Of a stretch of DNA of 64,000 bases, positions 27,110 through 36,822 are shown one piece after another. A model generated the notes under the pieces. The model saw only the letters and a list, made by a program, of their open reading frames with translations. It did no database searches and was not told where the DNA came from. The DNA is taken from NCBI RefSeq assembly GCF_003050785.1, contig NZ_QAOH01000008.1:1-64000 (forward strand), given 5' to 3'. Numbering within the stretch: the stretch's first letter is position 1; every line of letters begins with the position of its first letter. The stretch comes from Celeribacter persicus. GTDB taxonomy: Bacteria; Pseudomonadota; Alphaproteobacteria; Rhodobacterales; Rhodobacteraceae. A program made the position numbers and the translations under genes.

Positions 27110-28672
27110 TCACGCCTGAGTGTGACGCACTTCCGTTTTGGCCCCGAGACTGGCGGCCAGCGATTGGAAACGGGCATCGGTGACCTCGCCGAACAGGTCC
27201 TCCGCCTCGGGGGTGAGTGTCAGGATCAGTTCTTTCTTCTTCGGGAAATAATCGAGCTTCGCCAGATTGTTCGGGGCATCCACGGTTAGCATCGCACCAA
27301 ACCGCATGGCTTTGCCAAGAACCTCCGCATCGCGGATTTCCCGGTCCGACAGCATATCGATCAGATCGGCAAAGGGCGTGTTTTCGCGTGAGTTCTTGTA
27401 GCGATGGAGCAGCGCCAGCCCGAGGAAAATCCGTTCGTTATGAGTTAGCCCGCCGAGATTGGCGCGCGTGGCATTGTCGAAACAGACCTCCGCCCGGTAA
27501 TCCGGATGCGCCCGCCATGTCACATCGTGTAAAAGGCAGGCGGCGCGGATCAGCCGCATCTTTTCATATTGCCGGGCGCGGAATATCGGTTCGATGAAGG
27601 CATGCAGACGCTTGCCGAAACCCGGCATGCGCGCGTCCTTCTGTTCGGAAAACCGGCAGGCCTCGATCAGCGGGTCGCGGGCGCGCACGCTCTCGGGCAT
27701 CTGCTCAAACAAAAGCCCCTCGCGAATGCCGTAGGAGGAGATGCAAATCTCTTTCGGATGAAAGGTACGCACGAGCTGGCGCAGCACCTCGGCGGCAATC
27801 GGTACAAGCGACATGCGGGCCGAGGAGGTGCCGGTTCTGGCGCGCAGATCGGCCATGTCGCTTTTGCGGATGAATTTGATCGTGTCGGTGACCGAGCGGC
27901 TCGACATCCGGTATTCGTGGAGCACATGCAGCGGATAATTGCGCCGCTCCATGTCGATCCGGGCAATGGCACGCCATGAGCCGCCCACCAGATAAATCCG
28001 CTTGTGATCTGTGCCCATGGTGGCGGCCAGATCCTTCATGATCGGTGCGATGTGGTCTTTGAGCCCTTTACGCCCGCCCTTGAGCCCCTGAAGTTTCAGC
28101 GGGCCGAGCGGTGAGGTGACACGTTTTCCAACGGTGCCTTTCGAGACGATCGCCAGTTCCATCGAGGAGCCGCCGATGTCGCAGACGAGCCCGTCCGCCT
28201 CCGGCCAGCCCAGAAGCACGCCCTGCGCCGTGAGCCGCGCCTCTTCCTCGCCGTCGATGACCCAAAGGCTGAGGCCGGTCTCCCGCTCGATCTCCTCCCG
28301 AAACGCGGGACCGTCCTCAGCCTCCCTTACCGCGGCGGTCGCAACCGCCGTCAGTGGTGGGATTCCCATGCCTTGCGCCAGTTTCTGAAATCGGCGGATC
28401 GCGGACAGGGCGCGGATTTTGCCCTCCGGGTTGAGCCGTCCGGTTTCCCGAAGCCCCGCGCCCAAGCCGCACATGATCTTTTCGTTGTAGAAATAGGCGG
28501 GGCTGCGCGCCGCGCCGTCGAAGACGACCAGCCGTACAGAGTTAGAGCCGACATCGACCACGCCGACCCGCGACAGGGCTCGGGCCTCTTGGTCGAGAAA
28601 CAGCGGACGCCCGAAAATGCCCCAATCCTGTTGCGCAGGCTCGGTGCGAGGAAGGTCGGTCATATCAGTCAC
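27110..28672 (-). CDS. ppx: Exopolyphosphatase/guanosine pentaphosphate phosphohydrolase family protein
   Basis: The protein of about 520 residues belongs to the Ppx/GppA branch of the actin-like ATPase fold. VVDVGSNSVRLVVFDG (phosphate 1) and VCDIGGSSMELAIVSKG (phosphate 2) are visible, followed by a C-terminal HD-like helical region with LLHDVTWRAHPDYR. It releases phosphate from polyphosphate or pppGpp. I chose GTG at 28672 because GAGGA lies seven bases upstream; ATG at 28663 is the alternative. It may counterbalance the polyphosphate kinase at 39786. Confidence 0.9.
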   Translation of the reverse strand: MTDMTDLPRTEPAQQDWGIFGRPLFLDQEARALSRVGVVDVGSNSVRLVVFDGAARSPAYFYNEKIMCGLGAGLRETGRLNPEGKIRALSAIRRFQKLAQGMGIPPLTAVATAAVREAEDGPAFREEIERETGLSLWVIDGEEEARLTAQGVLLGWPEADGLVCDIGGSSMELAIVSKGTVGKRVTSPLGPLKLQGLKGGRKGLKDHIAPIMKDLAATMGTDHKRIYLVGGSWRAIARIDMERRNYPLHVLHEYRMSSRSVTDTIKFIRKSDMADLRARTGTSSARMSLVPIAAEVLRQLVRTFHPKEICISSYGIREGLLFEQMPESVRARDPLIEACRFSEQKDARMPGFGKRLHAFIEPIFRARQYEKMRLIRAACLLHDVTWRAHPDYRAEVCFDNATRANLGGLTHNERIFLGLALLHRYKNSRENTPFADLIDMLSDREIRDAEVLGKAMRFGAMLTVDAPNNLAKLDYFPKKKELILTLTPEAEDLFGEVTDARFQSLAASLGAKTEVRHTQA

Positions 28673-28769
28673 AAGCGTGTCCTCTGGCTCATCCAAGGGG
28701 ACAGTGCCAAATGCTCCGGCCTTCGTCAATCGCATGATTTTTGAGCGAAAACAAAACTTTCCGGAGAGT

Positions 28770-29453
28770 TCAGTCGTCTTTCGGGAAAAACTGTGCCGCG
28801 AGGCTGCGGGAGATCGGTTTGCCCGACCGCAGCGCGGCGTCGTCCAGCGTTTCCACCAGTCGGCGCGCGGCCTCCGCCGAGCGTTCCATGCGCTTGACCA
28901 GCCATGGGATCAGCGTGCCGGGCACGGCGATCTGCCGGTCGTCGAACTGTTTGACCAGCATGGCGGTGAGCAGCATGTCGTCGGGCGCTTCGATCCGCGC
29001 CACCGTGGTGCCCTGCATGCGCGACGCCAAATCGGGCAGGCCGAGCGTCCAGTGGTTCGGTGCGCTCTGGGCGGTCAGCAAAAGCCGTCCGCCCTCGGCG
29101 AGGGTGAGGTTGTGCAGATGGAACAACGCCTCTTCCGCGCGGCGCGGATCGGGCAGGGTGGAGAGACGGTCGGCATCCTCGACCACGACGAAACGACGTG
29201 CGGCGAGGGCGGGGATGTTCGCGTCGTCCAAGGTGTCGCCGGGAACGATCACGGCCCCATGGTCGCTGGCCCAGACATGCGCCATATGGGTCTTGCCGGC
29301 CCCCTCCGGGCCGACCAGCACCAGCTTGCCCGAGGGCCAGTTGTCCACGGCGTCGAGGGTGGCCATGGCCACGGCATTCGAGGGCGAGACGAAAAACGCA
29401 TCGCGCCCCAGCGCCTGACGCACTGGCAAATCGAGGATGAGCTGTTCGGCCAT
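28770..29453 (-). CDS. hdaA: HdaA, DnaA-related regulator of replication initiation
   Basis: The 227-residue protein is a DnaA AAA+ domain without the DNA-binding domain IV. VGPEGAGKTHMAHVW is the Walker A and VVVEDADRL the Walker B. The start MAEQLILDLPVRQALGRDAF contains a QL(I)LDLP-type clamp-binding peptide. In Caulobacter, HdaA works with the DNA clamp to make DnaA hydrolyse its ATP and so prevent re-initiation. It starts one base after the stop of the AI-2E-type permease gene. Confidence 0.9.
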   Translation of the reverse strand: MAEQLILDLPVRQALGRDAFFVSPSNAVAMATLDAVDNWPSGKLVLVGPEGAGKTHMAHVWASDHGAVIVPGDTLDDANIPALAARRFVVVEDADRLSTLPDPRRAEEALFHLHNLTLAEGGRLLLTAQSAPNHWTLGLPDLASRMQGTTVARIEAPDDMLLTAMLVKQFDDRQIAVPGTLIPWLVKRMERSAEAARRLVETLDDAALRSGKPISRSLAAQFFPKDD

Positions 29454-29454
29454 G

Positions 29455-30540
29455 TCAGAGATCGTCGTCTGTCGGGGGCGGGGCGTTGGCTTCGAGGCCA
29501 CGGTAGAGCCGACTGTCGTGGTATTGGTCGATGGCGAAGCGTGCAACGACCCCGAGGGCTGCGGCGACAGGGACCGCGACCAGCATGCCGACGAAACCGA
29601 AGAGCGTACCGAAGGCCGAGAGGGCGAAAATCAGCCAGACCGGGTGCAACCCGACCGAGGAACCGACGAGGTTCGGGGTCAGGATATTGCCCTCGACGAA
29701 CTGGCCGACGGCGAAGATTGCCGCGACTGCGATGATCCACTGCCATTCGCCCCAGAACTGGAACAGTGCAAGGCCGATGGACAGGATGCCGCCGACGATG
29801 GCGCCGACATAGGGGATGAAGGTCAGAGCACCGGCAATGGCGCCCGCGACGAGACCGAATTTCAACCCAACCAGCATGAGCCCCACGGCGTAGAACGTAC
29901 CGAGGATCAGACAGACCGTCCCCTGACCACGGATGAAGGAGGCGAGCGTGCGGTCGATGTCGGAGGCGAGACGCCGGATCACCGGGGCGTGGTCGCGTGG
30001 CAGGAGTTTGTCGACTTCCGCCACCATGCGATCCCAGTCCATCAGCAGGTAAAAGGTGATGACAGGGACGAGCACGAGCAGCATCACCACGTTGAACAGG
30101 CTCATGGCCGAGGCCAGCGCCCCCGAGAGCAACTCGCCGCCTTTCGACTGGATGGTCTCGCCGATCTGCGCCAGTGTCTGACGCAACTGGCTGCTTTCAT
30201 CGAGCAGGACGGGGAATTTTGCGGTCAGAAAATTTTGCAGGTTGTTGATCAGGTCCGGTGCGGTGTTCACCAGATCCGTGGCCTGTTTGACCAGGGTCGG
30301 AATGACGAGCAGCGCAGTCAGGACGAAGAGTACCGCGGCGACAAGTGTGATCACGATGGTCGCCGCGATCCGGCTCAGCCCCCATGATTCGAGGCGATCC
30401 GCCACCGGATCGAGCATATAGGCCACCGCCATGCTGAGCACGAAGGGCAGGATGACATCCCCCATAAGCCACAAAAGCGCTAGGAAGACCACCGCAGCGA
30501 TGCCCCAGTACCTCATCTGATCCCGAACAGGTAACGCCAT
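29455..30540 (-). CDS. AI-2E family (PerM-like) membrane transporter
   Basis: The 361-residue inner-membrane protein has about eight hydrophobic segments. Motifs typical of the family are LLMDWDRMVAEVDKLLPRDH in the middle and FIPYVGAIVGGILSIGLALF toward the end. Family members have been linked to autoinducer-2 export, Na+/H+ exchange or general permease roles, so the substrate is open. It lies directly upstream of hdaA, as in many alphaproteobacteria, which suggests one transcript. Confidence 0.88.
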   Translation of the reverse strand: MALPVRDQMRYWGIAAVVFLALLWLMGDVILPFVLSMAVAYMLDPVADRLESWGLSRIAATIVITLVAAVLFVLTALLVIPTLVKQATDLVNTAPDLINNLQNFLTAKFPVLLDESSQLRQTLAQIGETIQSKGGELLSGALASAMSLFNVVMLLVLVPVITFYLLMDWDRMVAEVDKLLPRDHAPVIRRLASDIDRTLASFIRGQGTVCLILGTFYAVGLMLVGLKFGLVAGAIAGALTFIPYVGAIVGGILSIGLALFQFWGEWQWIIAVAAIFAVGQFVEGNILTPNLVGSSVGLHPVWLIFALSAFGTLFGFVGMLVAVPVAAALGVVARFAIDQYHDSRLYRGLEANAPPPTDDDL

Positions 30541-30854
30541 ACTCGCCTTTCCATGTTTCCCTTCATATCGCCCGCGCGGAGATGGGTTTCAAGGGGAAGT
30601 ACATATGTAAGGACAAGTCTCTTTTAACCGGCTTGACGACAGGCCGAGCGGTGACGGCTTTGGGGCGGTCCTGACTGGAGCATCCGGGCAAGAGTGTCGG
30701 ATTGAGGTGTCTGAGGCGCGAGAGTAAGCGGAAGGAATGGGATCTGATCCTGATATACACGTTTCGTGCGCAAGTTTCCCGTCCCCTGCGGCTTGTCTGA
30801 CCCAAGGCGATGGCATAGACCGTTGCAAACACTGATCACTCAAGGGCTTTCCGC
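30541..30854. other. 314-base gap without a visible gene
   Basis: This region divides the divergent AI-2E-type permease and proS genes. Short frames exist on the minus strand but have no credible start signals or protein character. It presumably holds both promoters. I see no strong hairpin. Confidence 0.5.
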
Positions 30855-32192
30855 ATGCGTCTGTCGCGCTATTTCCTTCCGGTTCTGAAAGAAACTCCCG
30901 CCGAGGCGTCGATTGCGTCGCACCGTCTGATGCTGCGTGCTGGCATGATCCGGCAACAGGCGGCGGGGATCTATTCCTGGCTGCCTCTGGGCTACAAGGT
31001 GCTCAAGAAGGTCGAGCAGATCGTCCACGAAGAGCAACAGCGCGCGGGTCATATCCCGCTTCTCATGCCAACTCTGCAATCGGCGGACCTGTGGCGCGAA
31101 AGCGGGCGCTATGACGATTATGGCGAGGAGATGTTGCGCATCACCGACCGTCAGGGGCGCGAGATGCTTTACGGCCCCACCAACGAAGAGATGATCACCG
31201 ACATCTTCCGCTCTTATGTCAAGTCTTACAAGGACTTGCCGCTGACGCTCTATCATATCCAGTGGAAATTCCGTGACGAGATGCGGCCCCGGTTCGGTGT
31301 CATGCGCGGGCGCGAATTCCTGATGAAGGACGGATACAACTTTGACCTGACCGTCGAGGATGCGTTGCATGCCTACAACCGCCACCTCGTCAGCTATATT
31401 CGCACCTATGAGCGCATGGGGCTTCAGGCCATTCCGATGCGTGCCGACTCCGGTCCGATTGGCGGCGATGACACCCATGAATTCCTCGTGCTGGCCGAAA
31501 CCGGTGAATCTGAGGTGTTCTACGACAGCGCGGTGACCGACATCAAACTCGGCAAGCGCGAGATTGATTATGACAGCGTCGAGCAATGCCGCGCCGTGAT
31601 GGAAGAATTCACCTCGCTTTACGCACGCACCGACGAGACCCATGACGAAACGCTGTTCAACGAGGTGCCCGAAGAGCGCCGCCGCGCCGCGCGCGGGATC
31701 GAAGTCGGGCAGATTTTCTTCTTCGGCACGAAATATTCCGAAGCCATGGGCGCGACCGTGCAGGGGCCGGATGGTAAACCCGTGCCGGTGCAGATGGGGT
31801 CCCACGGGATCGGCGTCTCGCGTCTTTTGGGCGCTCTCATTGAGGCGAACCATGACGACAAGGGGATCATCTGGCCAGAAGGCGTGACGCCGTTCCATGT
31901 CGGGATCGTCAACCTGAAACAGGGTGACGACGCGGCCGATGCGGCCTGTGAGGCGCTGTATAAATCCTTTGAAGCGCTGGGACTTGAGCCGCTTTACGAT
32001 GACCGGTCCGAACGCGCGGGCGCGAAATTCGCCACCATGGACCTGATCGGTCTGCCCTGGCGGATCACCGTCGGGCCGCGCGGGCTTGCGAACGGCGTAG
32101 TCGAAGTGACCTCGCGCCGCACCGGCGAGAGCGAAGAGATGACGCCGGAAATGGCGGTCGAGAAGATTGCGAAAATCTACGCCGGGCTCTGA
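30855..32192 (+). CDS. proS: Prolyl-tRNA synthetase
   Basis: The 445-residue class II enzyme charges tRNA-Pro. It starts [20 protein letters not shown] and keeps the class II motifs: [19 protein letters not shown], motif 2 around [19 protein letters not shown], and motif 3 near [17 protein letters not shown]. It is the short alphaproteobacterial form without the large editing insertion found in E. coli ProS, and it ends with the anticodon-binding domain. Confidence 0.96.
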   Translation: MRLSRYFLPVLKETPAEASIASHRLMLRAGMIRQQAAGIYSWLPLGYKVLKKVEQIVHEEQQRAGHIPLLMPTLQSADLWRESGRYDDYGEEMLRITDRQGREMLYGPTNEEMITDIFRSYVKSYKDLPLTLYHIQWKFRDEMRPRFGVMRGREFLMKDGYNFDLTVEDALHAYNRHLVSYIRTYERMGLQAIPMRADSGPIGGDDTHEFLVLAETGESEVFYDSAVTDIKLGKREIDYDSVEQCRAVMEEFTSLYARTDETHDETLFNEVPEERRRAARGIEVGQIFFFGTKYSEAMGATVQGPDGKPVPVQMGSHGIGVSRLLGALIEANHDDKGIIWPEGVTPFHVGIVNLKQGDDAADAACEALYKSFEALGLEPLYDDRSERAGAKFATMDLIGLPWRITVGPRGLANGVVEVTSRRTGESEEMTPEMAVEKIAKIYAGL

Positions 32193-32225
32193 GGCTTTAT
32201 CGGCGAGAATTCGCACGTTTTGAAA

Positions 32226-32268
32226 TCGGGGGCGGGGACGGGTTTGTCTCCCGCCCCCGAATCCTTTT
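32226..32268 (+). terminator. Terminator after proS
   Basis: TCGGGGGCGGG and CCCGCCCCCGA form a perfect 11-base stem, followed by ATCCTTTT. Confidence 0.85.
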
Positions 32269-32313
32269 AGCCTCTCTGCATCAATTTCCGCACAAGACGG
32301 AAGAGAGGCAGCC

Positions 32314-32820
32314 ATGTTGAGAGCAATCGCCCTTGCGGGCGGCCTGTTGGGGGCCGCCGTTGTGTCCCAGTTTCCCGAGTTCACCCAGCAATATACGCAG
32401 CGCCTCGCCGGTCAGGTCGAGGCTCTCGGTGTCGTCATCGCCGATTTCGACGCCTCCGCGCACAAGGCGGAAATGACCCGGGAGGAAGCGCTGGCCTCCA
32501 TGGGAGGATCGGTGTTTCTCGAAAACCGCCGCCGGGACATGCGGGAGACCATCGACCGGCATGGGCGCCTGTCTGAGGATCTCACCGCATTGCGCACCGC
32601 CTCGCCGCTGGAGCGGTTGACGATGCCGCAGCGGGTTACCGATACGAAACTCGCTCGCGCGACGTTCGACGACTTCCGCCCGGCCTTGCCACTTACGCTT
32701 GAGGGCGGAATTTCCGCGCTTGCGGGGTATTTCGGTGGCTGGGCCCTGCTCACGGGGCTTCTGGCGCTTCTGCTTTGGCCGTTCCGGCGGAGCAAGTCGC
32801 GCGCCGGTCTCACCTTCTGA
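32314..32820 (+). CDS. DUF2937 family membrane protein
   Basis: The 168-residue protein has an N-terminal hydrophobic segment (LRAIALAGGLLGAAVVSQF) and a C-terminal one (ALAGYFGGWALLTGLLALLL). Between them is a periplasm-sized helical part with FTQQYTQRLAGQVEAL. This layout and sequence fit DUF2937. The function is unknown. It lies alone between two terminator/promoter regions. Confidence 0.82.
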   Translation: MLRAIALAGGLLGAAVVSQFPEFTQQYTQRLAGQVEALGVVIADFDASAHKAEMTREEALASMGGSVFLENRRRDMRETIDRHGRLSEDLTALRTASPLERLTMPQRVTDTKLARATFDDFRPALPLTLEGGISALAGYFGGWALLTGLLALLLWPFRRSKSRAGLTF

Positions 32821-32922
32821 TCTCACAATGATCACCGCAACTCACGCAGGCGTCACCCCGCCTGCGCTTGACCTTTGGTGCGTCAAAGGGTTTGGTCTGG
32901 CAAACCTGTGAGGAGCCTCCCC

Positions 32923-34218
32923 GTGGACGCGGCCAGAACGACCAAGCCCTTTTCCCGCTTCGAGTGGAAAATCGCCTTTGCCTATCTGCGCGCGCGGCGC
33001 GAAGAGGGCGGCGTGTCGGTAATGACATGGATTTCGCTGATCGGCATTACGCTTGCCGTGGCAGCACTGATCATCACGCTCGCCGTGCGCACCGGGTTTC
33101 GAAACGAATTCGTCGATACGATCCTCGGTTCCAACGCCCATGTGACGGTCTATTCCTCGATCTACGTGACGCCGGAGGGGACGACCTCGCGCGCCATCGA
33201 GGACTATGACGACTGGGCCGCCAGGCTGCGCGACGTGCCGGGGGTGACCCGTGCCGCCCCTCTGGTGCGCGGACAGGTTATGGCCTCTGTGAGCGGGCGC
33301 AATGCCGGGGTCGAGGTCTATGGGATTTCGCCTGAGAACCTGATGACCATCCCGCGCGTGGCAATTTCGCCGGACGAGCATTGGGGGGATGTCTCGCGGT
33401 TTTCCGAGGGCATCGCCATCGGGTCCGGCGTGGCGCGTGAGTTGGGCGTTTCGGTCGGCGACAAGATCAAGCTGATCTCCCCGGACGGTGCCAAGACTGC
33501 TTTTGGCACAAGCCCGCGCGTGTCCTCCTTCGAGGTCGTCTATGTCTTTTCCGCCGGGCGTTATGATATCGACAAGACACGCGCTTACCTGCCTTTCGCA
33601 GAGGCGCAGAAGTTCTTCAACCGCGATGGTGCCGCCGATGAGATCGAGGTGATGATCGAGCATCCGGATCAGGTCGACGAGATCACCGTGCCGCTCCTGA
33701 AGGCGGTCGGTGAGCGTGGCATGGTCTGGACCTGGCGTGATGCCTCGGGGACCTTCCTGCGCGCCCTCGACATCGAGGACAATGTGATGTTCGTTATCCT
33801 CTCGGTGCTGGTCCTCATCGCCTCGATGAACATCGTTTCCGGGTTGATCATGCTGGTGAAGAACAAAGGCCGTGACATCGGCATCCTGCGCACCGTGGGG
33901 CTCACCGAAGGCTCCGTGTTGCGGGTGTTCTTCATCTGTGGCGCGATCACCGGTGTGCTCGGCACGATCTTCGGTGTGATCCTCGGTTCGCTCTTTGCGA
34001 TTTATATCGACCAGGTGCTGAGCTTCGTGAACTGGCTCAATGGCGGCGGGGCCTGGGACCCGTCGATCCGGGGCATTTACGAACTGCCCGCCGAGCTGCG
34101 TTCCGTCGATATTTTCAAGGCGGTCGCGCTGTCGCTCGGTCTGTCTTTCATCGTCACGATCTTCCCGGCCCGGCGCGCGGCGCGGATGAACCCTGTGGAG
34201 GCGCTGCGTTATGAGTGA
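32923..34218 (+). CDS. lolC: Lipoprotein-releasing ABC transporter permease (LolC/LolE)
   Basis: The 431-residue inner-membrane protein extracts outer-membrane lipoproteins for LolA. The N-terminus FEWKIAFAYLRARREEGGVS and the first membrane segment (SLIGITLAVAALIITLAV) are family hallmarks. A large periplasmic domain and three C-terminal FtsX-type segments follow, ending FPARRAARMNPVEALRYE. GTG at 32923 follows GAGGAG at a good distance. Alphaproteobacteria often have a single LolC/E-type permease. It overlaps lolD by eight bases. Confidence 0.93.
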   Translation: MDAARTTKPFSRFEWKIAFAYLRARREEGGVSVMTWISLIGITLAVAALIITLAVRTGFRNEFVDTILGSNAHVTVYSSIYVTPEGTTSRAIEDYDDWAARLRDVPGVTRAAPLVRGQVMASVSGRNAGVEVYGISPENLMTIPRVAISPDEHWGDVSRFSEGIAIGSGVARELGVSVGDKIKLISPDGAKTAFGTSPRVSSFEVVYVFSAGRYDIDKTRAYLPFAEAQKFFNRDGAADEIEVMIEHPDQVDEITVPLLKAVGERGMVWTWRDASGTFLRALDIEDNVMFVILSVLVLIASMNIVSGLIMLVKNKGRDIGILRTVGLTEGSVLRVFFICGAITGVLGTIFGVILGSLFAIYIDQVLSFVNWLNGGGAWDPSIRGIYELPAELRSVDIFKAVALSLGLSFIVTIFPARRAARMNPVEALRYE

Positions 34219-34891
34219 CATGCTGTCCCTGAACCAGATCCGAAAGACTTATAATGCTGGAAAACCCAACGAAGTCGAGGTGTTGCGCGGGGTCGATCTG
34301 ACTGTCGCACGCGGCGAGATCGTCGGGCTGATCGCGCCCTCGGGGGCCGGGAAGTCGACGCTTCTGCACATTGCGGGGCTTCTCGATCTGCCCGACAGCG
34401 GTACGGTGCAGATTGCGGGTCAGGACATGACCGGGCAGGGCGACAAGGCGCGCACCGCCATGCGCCGTGCGGGGGTGGGCTTCATCTACCAGTTCCATCA
34501 CCTGTTGCCGGAGTTCACCGCGCTCGACAACGTGATCCTGCCGCAGCTCGCCAATGCCGTGCCGGAGCGGGAAGCTTCCGAGCGGGCCATGGGGTTGCTG
34601 GAGAAAGTCGGGGTTGGCAAACGCGCCTCCCATCGGCCTTCGGCGCTTTCGGGCGGCGAACAGCAGCGCGTCGCCTTCTGTCGCGCGCTGGCCAACACGC
34701 CGGGGCTTCTGCTTGCGGACGAGCCGACCGGGAACCTCGATCCGGAGACTTCCGATCTGGTGTTTGACGTGCTGATGGGGCTGGTGCGTGAAGAGGGGCT
34801 TTCGGCGCTGATCGCCACGCACAACCTCGCACTGGCGGCGAAAATGGACCGGGTGGTGCGGCTCGATGCGGGGCAGATCGTTCCGGCCTAG
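34211..34891 (+). CDS. lolD: Lipoprotein-releasing ABC transporter ATP-binding protein
   Basis: The 226-residue ATPase powers the upstream permease. Walker A is APSGAGKSTLLH, the signature LSGGEQQRV, and Walker B LLLADEPTGNLDPE. The region VGFIYQFHHLLPEFTALDNV is typical of the MacB/LolD type. It is coupled to the permease by an eight-base overlap, and its end overlaps the convergent kinase-like gene by four bases. Confidence 0.95.
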   Translation: MSDMLSLNQIRKTYNAGKPNEVEVLRGVDLTVARGEIVGLIAPSGAGKSTLLHIAGLLDLPDSGTVQIAGQDMTGQGDKARTAMRRAGVGFIYQFHHLLPEFTALDNVILPQLANAVPEREASERAMGLLEKVGVGKRASHRPSALSGGEQQRVAFCRALANTPGLLLADEPTGNLDPETSDLVFDVLMGLVREEGLSALIATHNLALAAKMDRVVRLDAGQIVPA

Positions 34892-35754
34892 GAGGTTTCC
34901 CTGAGAAAGCGCGCCCGTTCATGTGCATAGCCCAATCCGCCCCCGGCATGCAGCTTGCGCGCCAGTGCAAGGCCGCTGAAAATCGGGAATGCGTGCGCGG
35001 CCTCTGAGGGAGGCACAAGTGTCAAAAGCGGCTGCGCGATCTCGTCTGTCAGTCCGAATTCGCTATGTTCTGCAATCCCTTGCGCAAAACAGGCGATGTC
35101 TTCGATCACCGCATTGGCGCGTCGCCCTGACAGATCAATCGCGGTGACACCATCGGGGCCAAGGATCAGGTTGCCGGGCCAGTAATCGCCATGACCGCCG
35201 CTGATCGTCAGAGATTCGGGGGTGTCCTTGAGCATGGTGCGTACCTGTGCCACCACATCAGCCGCAGGACCCTCGGCGCAATCCGCGAGCTTGCGCAGGA
35301 TACGTTCCATCGGAAACGGGCCCTCGCGCCGATCCGTGCGCGTGGCTTCCGACAACCACAGTCGCCCGGCCTCCACCACCTCGGCAATGGTACCGCCCGC
35401 GCGCAGGTGCTCCAGCCCGTTTCGACCTGCGATAAAAGACATGACGAAAAACCCGGCTTTCGGGGCGATATGAAGGACTTGCGGAACATGAGCCGAGCGG
35501 CCCTTGAGGATTTCCGCCATCTGCCTGAGAGCCGATGTCTGACCGTTCACTGCGCGGATTTTTTCGCTGTGCCAGATCAACTTTGCAATCGCCGGACGGC
35601 CGTCCCAGGTGAGACGAAACACGGCGCGCTGGCCATAGGTTTGAAAGGCTTCGACATCTGTCGCGCGTACGGCCAGATGGGGCCGCGCGTCAAACAGGTT
35701 TTGTAACCGCCGGTGGGCGGCCACCAGATCGAGCGTATCAAAGGAACGGGCCAT
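34888..35754 (-). CDS. Aminoglycoside-phosphotransferase-like (APH/choline kinase fold) protein
   Basis: The 288-residue protein has an APH-type kinase core: RAVFRLTWDGRPAIAKLIW (lysine of the nucleotide site), then SGGHGDYWPGNLIL with the catalytic HGD and Asn, and VTAIDLSGRR with the metal-binding Asp. The hinge and N-lobe are weakly conserved. It may phosphorylate a small metabolite; drug resistance is not implied. It overlaps lolD end to end, so the two transcripts collide. Confidence 0.8.
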   Translation of the reverse strand: MARSFDTLDLVAAHRRLQNLFDARPHLAVRATDVEAFQTYGQRAVFRLTWDGRPAIAKLIWHSEKIRAVNGQTSALRQMAEILKGRSAHVPQVLHIAPKAGFFVMSFIAGRNGLEHLRAGGTIAEVVEAGRLWLSEATRTDRREGPFPMERILRKLADCAEGPAADVVAQVRTMLKDTPESLTISGGHGDYWPGNLILGPDGVTAIDLSGRRANAVIEDIACFAQGIAEHSEFGLTDEIAQPLLTLVPPSEAAHAFPIFSGLALARKLHAGGGLGYAHERARFLRETS

Positions 35755-35875
35755 GGCGCGACTATGGCGGGCGCCGACCGGAGCGTCAAAGGCTTTGCTC
35801 CCCGGTCGGCACAAGGTCGGACCTGTGTCGGGCTTTTGTCTCCACCCGCGCGAGGGCATGCAGGATTGCCCGTGT

Positions 35876-36298
35876 TCAGTTGCCCACGATGTTGTTGTAA
35901 ATCCCCATCGCGGAAATCACGATGGCGGCGTCGCGGGCGATCTTGTAGACCGTGTCGCCGGAGACCACGTAGCGGTCGCCTTTCGGATCGGGAAGGCCGT
36001 AGCGGTCGTAATCGCGGATCACCCGGTAGCCGTCGGGCAGACGGTCGCCGCGCCCGTAACGGTGATGGGCGGCCTGTTTGCCATAGCATTGTTGATCGAG
36101 CCCGGGAGGCAGAGTGCTGCGCTTGCCCTCGCGGATCTGTTTCGCGATCCCCGGCGGAAGGTCGCAACCCGCCGGAATATGGCCCGGATTGTGAGCGACG
36201 ATACGGTCGGCGTGCTTGTTCTTGTTCGGATTTGCAAACGTCGGGCTCGCCGCCAAGAGCGAGAGCGCGATGAGAGCAGTGGTTTTCAAGCGGGTCAT
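35876..36298 (-). CDS. Small exported protein with RcnB-like tail
   Basis: The 140-residue product starts MTRLKTTALIALSLLAASPTF with a cleavage site after the alanine (FANPNKN). The mature part is basic, with PGHIPAGCDLPPGIAKQI and a C-terminal region LPDGYRVIRDYDRYGLPDP followed by YVVSGDTVYKIA, resembling RcnB-family periplasmic proteins. Two cysteines could form a disulphide. The role is unknown. Confidence 0.78.
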   Translation of the reverse strand: MTRLKTTALIALSLLAASPTFANPNKNKHADRIVAHNPGHIPAGCDLPPGIAKQIREGKRSTLPPGLDQQCYGKQAAHHRYGRGDRLPDGYRVIRDYDRYGLPDPKGDRYVVSGDTVYKIARDAAIVISAMGIYNNIVGN

Positions 36299-36411
36299 GG
36301 AACGCCTCTGAATATTGTTTTCAGCAGGTATAACGTGCCGCAAGGAAAAAGGGTTCCTCCGATTTTCCGGTGGGCGGAAGGGTGCTAAGGAGCGGGGATT
36401 TTTGCCGGCGC

Positions 36412-36555
36412 TCAGTCTGCCGGAGTGATCGGCGTGATCTGTGCGGTGGTCTTGGTGAACTGCGGGCTGTGCAGCGGATCGTCGGACTCGGCCAGCGCCG
36501 GGAAGGACATTAGGGCGGCGAAGGTGAGGGCGAGGGATTTGAGAAAGTTTTGCAT
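36412..36555 (-). CDS. 47-residue exported peptide
   Basis: The peptide begins MQNFLKSLALTFAALMSFPA and continues LAESDDP, a full signal peptide with cleavage after ALA. A mature part of only about 25 residues follows, SDDPLHSPQFTKTTAQITPI then TPAD. GGAGTCC lies upstream on the coding strand. It is next to another small exported protein on the same strand. Coding character is supported by the signal peptide alone, so confidence is moderate. Confidence 0.55.
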   Translation of the reverse strand: MQNFLKSLALTFAALMSFPALAESDDPLHSPQFTKTTAQITPITPAD

Positions 36556-36712
36556 CGAAGGGACTCCTTGTGTGCAAGCTCTGTGTGAGCGTTAACACGA
36601 GATAAGGCGATTGTGGCGGATTGACGCAAGTAGGCGCGCGGGAATGTGAAGGCAGGGTGAGGTTTGTGTGAGAGGGCTTTGAGAGGAGCGGTGTACAGCA
36701 CGGGGTGCCCTT

Positions 36713-36799
36713 GCGATTGCTTCAGCAATCGCCAAGCATCCTGCCCGCCATACTATGTGTTGTTTGCCTTCGGCAAAACGGCGGGATGCTTGCGTACCC
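36713..36799. repeat. Cluster of nested hairpins
   Basis: GCGATTGC-TTCA-GCAATCGC (36713-36732) and TTTGCC-TTC-GGCAAA (36763-36777) are two short perfect hairpins. The second is enclosed by AAGCATCCTGCCCGCC against GGCGGGATGCTT with a three-base bulge. This may act as a terminator region for the HNH gene or be a mobile palindromic repeat. Confidence 0.6.
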
Positions 36800-36822
36800 C
36801 ACCACGGGCAGGAGGCTTGGGG

